A stretch of 8,471 bases of DNA from Desulfocapsa sp. (GTDB taxonomy: Bacteria; Desulfobacterota; Desulfobulbia; Desulfobulbales; Desulfocapsaceae). The stretch spans positions 1 to 8,471 of the forward strand of contig JAOZTO010000079.1 of NCBI GenBank assembly GCA_029942265.1, written 5' to 3'. A program made the position numbers and the translations under genes. Of the stretch, positions 5,713 to 8,471 are shown piece by piece (position 1 is the first letter of the stretch; every line of letters starts with the position of its first letter). The notes beneath the pieces are model-generated. The model had not been told where the DNA came from. It made no database searches and saw nothing but the letters and a program-made list of their open reading frames with translations.

Positions 5713-7695
5713 TCATTTTTTGTAAGCGTTCTTCTTTTCCTGTTTTTGAGTATCAGTTACAGTCACGTTGCCCATGCACAATCAGGCGATTTCACAGCCC
5801 TCTGTTATCATGATGTTATCCCCACCAATCAAGGCGATTTAAGTCCAAATCAGTATGCAATTTCACCTGCAAACCTGCTCGCTCAATTTGAATGGCTCAA
5901 AGTTAACGGGTTTCATCCCATCAGTATTGATGATCTCTTAAATGCACAAAAGGGTATTAAACCATTACCCGAAAAACCTATACTATTGAGCTTTGATGAT
6001 GGCTACACCAGTATGTACACCATCATATTTCCCCTGCTGAGACTATATGATTTCCCTGCTGTTTTTGCGCTCGTTGGTAGTTGGCTTGAGGTTCCGGAAG
6101 GAGAACATGTCCTGTACGGGAATATCAAAGTTCCGCGTGAAAAATTCCTCAGTTTTCAGCAGATAAAAGAAATACAGGCATCCGGACTCGTTGAATTTGC
6201 CTCCCACAGCTATGATTTACACCATGGTATCCTGGCAAACCCACAGGGAAACACTGAGCCGGCAGCTGTTACCAGACTTTATTCAAAAGCCACCAACAGC
6301 TATGAAACCGATGCAGAGTTTCATACACGTATCCGCTCTGATTTTATACGAAACTCAAAATTCATTGAAAAACATACCGGAAAACGCCCACGGGTTATGG
6401 TCTGGCCTTATGGAGCGTACAGCTTGGAAACCGTAGCTATCGCAGAATCAACTGGTATGAGCATAACTCTAACACTGGAAGACAACACCCCAAGCAGGCT
6501 CAGTAACCTCAAGGAAATACATAGAGACCTTATGTTTGCAAACCCGAAGACGGACGATCTTGCCTATATGCTTAATCACGTCCAGCAACCGCAGGCCGAA
6601 CGAATGATTCATGTGGATCTTGACTATATTTATGACGAAGATCCCATCCAACAGGGCAAAAATCTCGACATGCTGCTTGATCGAGTCAAAAACTATAATA
6701 TTGATACCGTCTATCTTCAGGCCTTTGCAGATCCTGATGGTGACGGTGACGTGAATGCACTCTATTTTCCCAATCGCCATTTGCCAATGCGTGCCGATCT
6801 CTTCAATCGTGTAGCTTGGCAACTGCAGACACGTGCAGGTGTCAACGTCTATGCCTGGATGCCTGTGCTTGCCTTTGATCTTGGGGATGCAACCTTTTCA
6901 CGATTAGGGGTAAAAGAATTTAGAAACGGAGAACTTCGCGACACCACCTCATCCTATAAACGTTTATCTCCTTTTCACCCTGAAGCACGCAAGATTATCA
7001 ATGAAATATATGCTGATCTCGGCAGGCACGCTAATTTTTACGGACTCCTTTTTCATGATGATGCCTATTTGACAGATTTTGAAGATTTTAGCGACGATGC
7101 ACTACAGTGGTATGCCCAAAAAGGTATCACGGCAAGTGTGGATGAAATGGTGAGCAACCCTGATCTTGTAAAACAACTTTCTGAAATTAAAACTGATTAT
7201 CTGATTAGTTTCACAAAAGAACTCAGCGATACAGTCCGAATTTATGAACCCAACCTGCGAACTGCCAGAAATATGTATGCACTCCCTGTGCTACAGCCTG
7301 AAAGCGAGCAGTGGTTCGCCCAAAACCTTGAAAAATTCGTCGCCAATTATGACACAACAGCCATTATGGCCATGCCGTATATGGAAAAGGCAAGTGATCC
7401 AAAGAAATGGTTTACACAGCTTTTAGCTGCTGTAAAAAAACGTATTCCGCCCTTTGATCACAAGAACCCCAGACAACCCAATTTTTCAAAAGTTCTCTTT
7501 GAATTACAATCCAAGAATTGGCATACAGATACACACATTAACGATGCTATTCTTGTCGAACAGATACGCTATCTCCTTGAAAACGGGGTGAACAATATCG
7601 GCTATTATCCTGATAATTTTCATGATAATCAACCCAATATGGAGAAAATAAGATCAGTGTTTTCGCTCCAAACATTTCCCTATATTCGGAAGTAA
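5602..7695 (+). CDS. pgaB: PgaB: periplasmic PNAG N-deacetylase and glycoside hydrolase, with hsdS-derived N-terminus
   Basis: Partly de-N-acetylates PNAG so that it can leave through PgaA. The open frame has 697 codons. Residues 38-59 (SFFVSVLLFLFL to VAHA) form the signal-peptide core, with probable cleavage at AHA59/Q60. There is no lipobox cysteine, unlike the E. coli lipoprotein. The family-4 carbohydrate esterase domain spans about 64-330: LCYHDV (67-72), FDDGY (131-135) with catalytic and metal aspartates D132/D133, and metal histidines H202 and H207 in ASHSYDLHHGI. VWPYGAY (268-274) is a further conserved motif. The C-terminal PNAG-hydrolase-like domain (GH153 type) runs from about 335 to the end: VDLDYIYDED, YLQAFADPDGDGD, NVYAWMPVL, and acidic FHDDA at 484-488. 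It aligns with E. coli PgaB to the terminus (GYYPDNF-HNQP). The start is uncertain. ATG 5602 is coupled to the nuclease stop; ATG 5674 and GTG 5683 lie within the hsdS-like part, the GTG preceded by GGGGGAGG and giving a conventional signal peptide beginning RGASQRPIR. Confidence 0.9.
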   Translation: MKKLEQLIGTLCREGVEFKALGEVMIIVRGASQRPIRSFFVSVLLFLFLSISYSHVAHAQSGDFTALCYHDVIPTNQGDLSPNQYAISPANLLAQFEWLKVNGFHPISIDDLLNAQKGIKPLPEKPILLSFDDGYTSMYTIIFPLLRLYDFPAVFALVGSWLEVPEGEHVLYGNIKVPREKFLSFQQIKEIQASGLVEFASHSYDLHHGILANPQGNTEPAAVTRLYSKATNSYETDAEFHTRIRSDFIRNSKFIEKHTGKRPRVMVWPYGAYSLETVAIAESTGMSITLTLEDNTPSRLSNLKEIHRDLMFANPKTDDLAYMLNHVQQPQAERMIHVDLDYIYDEDPIQQGKNLDMLLDRVKNYNIDTVYLQAFADPDGDGDVNALYFPNRHLPMRADLFNRVAWQLQTRAGVNVYAWMPVLAFDLGDATFSRLGVKEFRNGELRDTTSSYKRLSPFHPEARKIINEIYADLGRHANFYGLLFHDDAYLTDFEDFSDDALQWYAQKGITASVDEMVSNPDLVKQLSEIKTDYLISFTKELSDTVRIYEPNLRTARNMYALPVLQPESEQWFAQNLEKFVANYDTTAIMAMPYMEKASDPKKWFTQLLAAVKKRIPPFDHKNPRQPNFSKVLFELQSKNWHTDTHINDAILVEQIRYLLENGVNNIGYYPDNFHDNQPNMEKIRSVFSLQTFPYIRK
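5664..5685 (+). promoter_or_regulatory. Possible internal ribosome site and GTG start for pgaB
   Basis: GGGGGAGG (5664-5671) lies two bases before ATG 5674 and eleven before GTG 5683. It is the coding sequence for the LGEV motif of the hsdS-like fragment. The spacing is too short for the ATG and slightly long for the GTG. Starting at 5683 would give a signal peptide of about 32 residues with an arginine-rich n-region, so pgaB may be started from within recycled hsdS sequence. Confidence 0.35.
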
Positions 7696-7704
7696 TGTAA
7701 GCGC

Positions 7705-7725
7705 TCCCTGAAACACTTACAGGGA
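7705..7725 (+). other. Small hairpin between pgaB and pgaC
   Basis: TCCCTG (7705-7710) and CAGGGA (7720-7725) form a six-base-pair stem with a nine-base loop. It sits inside a wider inverted pair, GTAAGCG (7697-7703) and CGCTTAC (7761-7767). No T-run follows, so it is not a classical terminator. It might stabilise or process the transcript between the two cistrons. Confidence 0.35.
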
Positions 7726-7794
7726 CAGGAGTTTGATAAAGCAAGGTGCGGTTAATTGGACGCTTACGAAGTAATATGCAATGGGAATCATATA

Positions 7795-8471
7795 ATGACA
7801 ACACGTAGCCTAATCAATGCTCTTCTCTCGTTTGCCTTTTATTACCCATTTTTTATGGCATTTTTCTGGATGATAGGCGGCCTCTATTATCGTTTTCACT
7901 GGGAAAACAAAACTGGGCGCAAGCCGGATAACCCACCAATAATGGATCAGGAGCCGCCTATTTCATTGCTCGTTCCCTGTCATAATGAAGGCGATACTGT
8001 CCGTGATACAATTGCATTTTTAGTCAATCAGGAATATTCAGATTTTGAAATCATTGCGATCAATGACGGCAGTACCGACAATACCAGAGAAATTCTTGAC
8101 GAGCTATGCATTCAACACGAAGCACTCAGAGTAATTCACCTCGCCAGTAACCAGGGAAAAGCCAGAGCTTTGAACACCGCAGCACTTATGGCAAAAAATG
8201 AGTACCTGCTCTGTGTGGACGGCGATGCCTTGCTTGATCCACATGCCAGCCGATGGATCATCAAACATTTTATGCAGAGTGGAAATGTTGGCGCAGTAAC
8301 CGGAAATCCTCGTATCAGAAACAGAACATCACTCCTTGGAAAGATTCAGGTTGGTGAATTTTCATCCATCATCGGTATGATCAAACGGGCACAACGAATT
8401 TACGGACGAATTTTCACAGCATCAGGTGTAATCGTTGCCTTTCGTAAAACAGCGCTTCATCAAATCGGCTA
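7795..8471 (+). CDS. pgaC: PgaC: PNAG synthase, family 2 glycosyltransferase (3' end off window)
   Basis: Inner-membrane synthase that polymerises GlcNAc from UDP-GlcNAc in beta-1,6 linkage. The 225 complete codons cover a membrane helix (about 6-33, FYYPFFMAFFWMIGGLYY) and most of the cytoplasmic GT-A domain. Visible motifs are LLVPCHNEG (58-66), INDGSTDNTR (89-98), NQGKARALN (119-127), the DxD-type VDGDALLD (141-148), and the strongly PgaC-like AVTGNPRIR, GKIQVGEFSSIIG and RAQRIYG. The TED and QxxRW motifs should lie beyond the right edge. Compared with E. coli PgaC, the N-terminus is shorter and lacks the first of two membrane helices. The ATG follows a weak GGGA eight bases upstream. The gap of 99 bases after pgaB contains a hairpin but no promoter I can support, so it is probably in the same operon; pgaD may follow. 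Confidence 0.93.
   Translation, partial: MTTRSLINALLSFAFYYPFFMAFFWMIGGLYYRFHWENKTGRKPDNPPIMDQEPPISLLVPCHNEGDTVRDTIAFLVNQEYSDFEIIAINDGSTDNTREILDELCIQHEALRVIHLASNQGKARALNTAALMAKNEYLLCVDGDALLDPHASRWIIKHFMQSGNVGAVTGNPRIRNRTSLLGKIQVGEFSSIIGMIKRAQRIYGRIFTASGVIVAFRKTALHQIG

Noticed and set aside
1..8471. tRNA, rRNA, CRISPR arrays or insertion sequences
   Set aside because: No cloverleaf-like segments, spaced direct repeats or transposase motifs were found on either strand by eye.

Overview
The window holds most of a poly-N-acetylglucosamine (PNAG) biofilm exopolysaccharide operon, pgaA, pgaB and pgaC in the order known from E. coli. Upstream and divergent lies a type III-like sulfide:quinone oxidoreductase. 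The outer-membrane barrel, periplasmic deacetylase and signal peptides point to a Gram-negative bacterium. A sulfide oxidoreductase beside a divergent pga operon would suit a sulfur-cycling proteobacterium or a Desulfobacterota relative, but the sequence alone does not fix the taxon.

Layout. 1-1163 (minus strand): flavoprotein of the SQR family, cut by the left window edge. 1164-1501: divergent control region with a promoter candidate for each direction and a terminator-like hairpin in the SQR leader; no gene seen. 1502-4462: pgaA, periplasmic TPR superhelix plus C-terminal outer-membrane barrel, longer than E. coli PgaA. 4553-5602: DUF1016/YhcG-type PD-(D/E)XK nuclease, foreign to pga operons. 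5602-7695: pgaB, deacetylase plus glycoside-hydrolase domain. 7696-7794: gap with a small hairpin. 7795-8471: pgaC, synthase, cut by the right edge.

The main observation is at the pgaA/pgaB junction. About the first 37 codons of the pgaB reading frame do not look like PgaB. They look like the beginning of a type I restriction specificity subunit (HsdS), including the LGEV and VRGAS-RPI motifs. The DUF1016 gene overlaps this fragment by one base (TAATG), and DUF1016 genes are common neighbours of hsdS in type I restriction-modification loci. The simplest reading is that a piece of such a locus, DUF1016 plus the 5' tip of hsdS, landed between pgaA and pgaB and fused in frame to pgaB just before the hydrophobic core of its signal peptide. 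The operon appears to survive, with a defence-type nuclease as a passenger and an hsdS-pgaB chimera supplying the deacetylase.

Working together: PgaC (with PgaD, not seen here) polymerises GlcNAc at the inner membrane, PgaB partly deacetylates the polymer in the periplasm, and PgaA exports it through its barrel.
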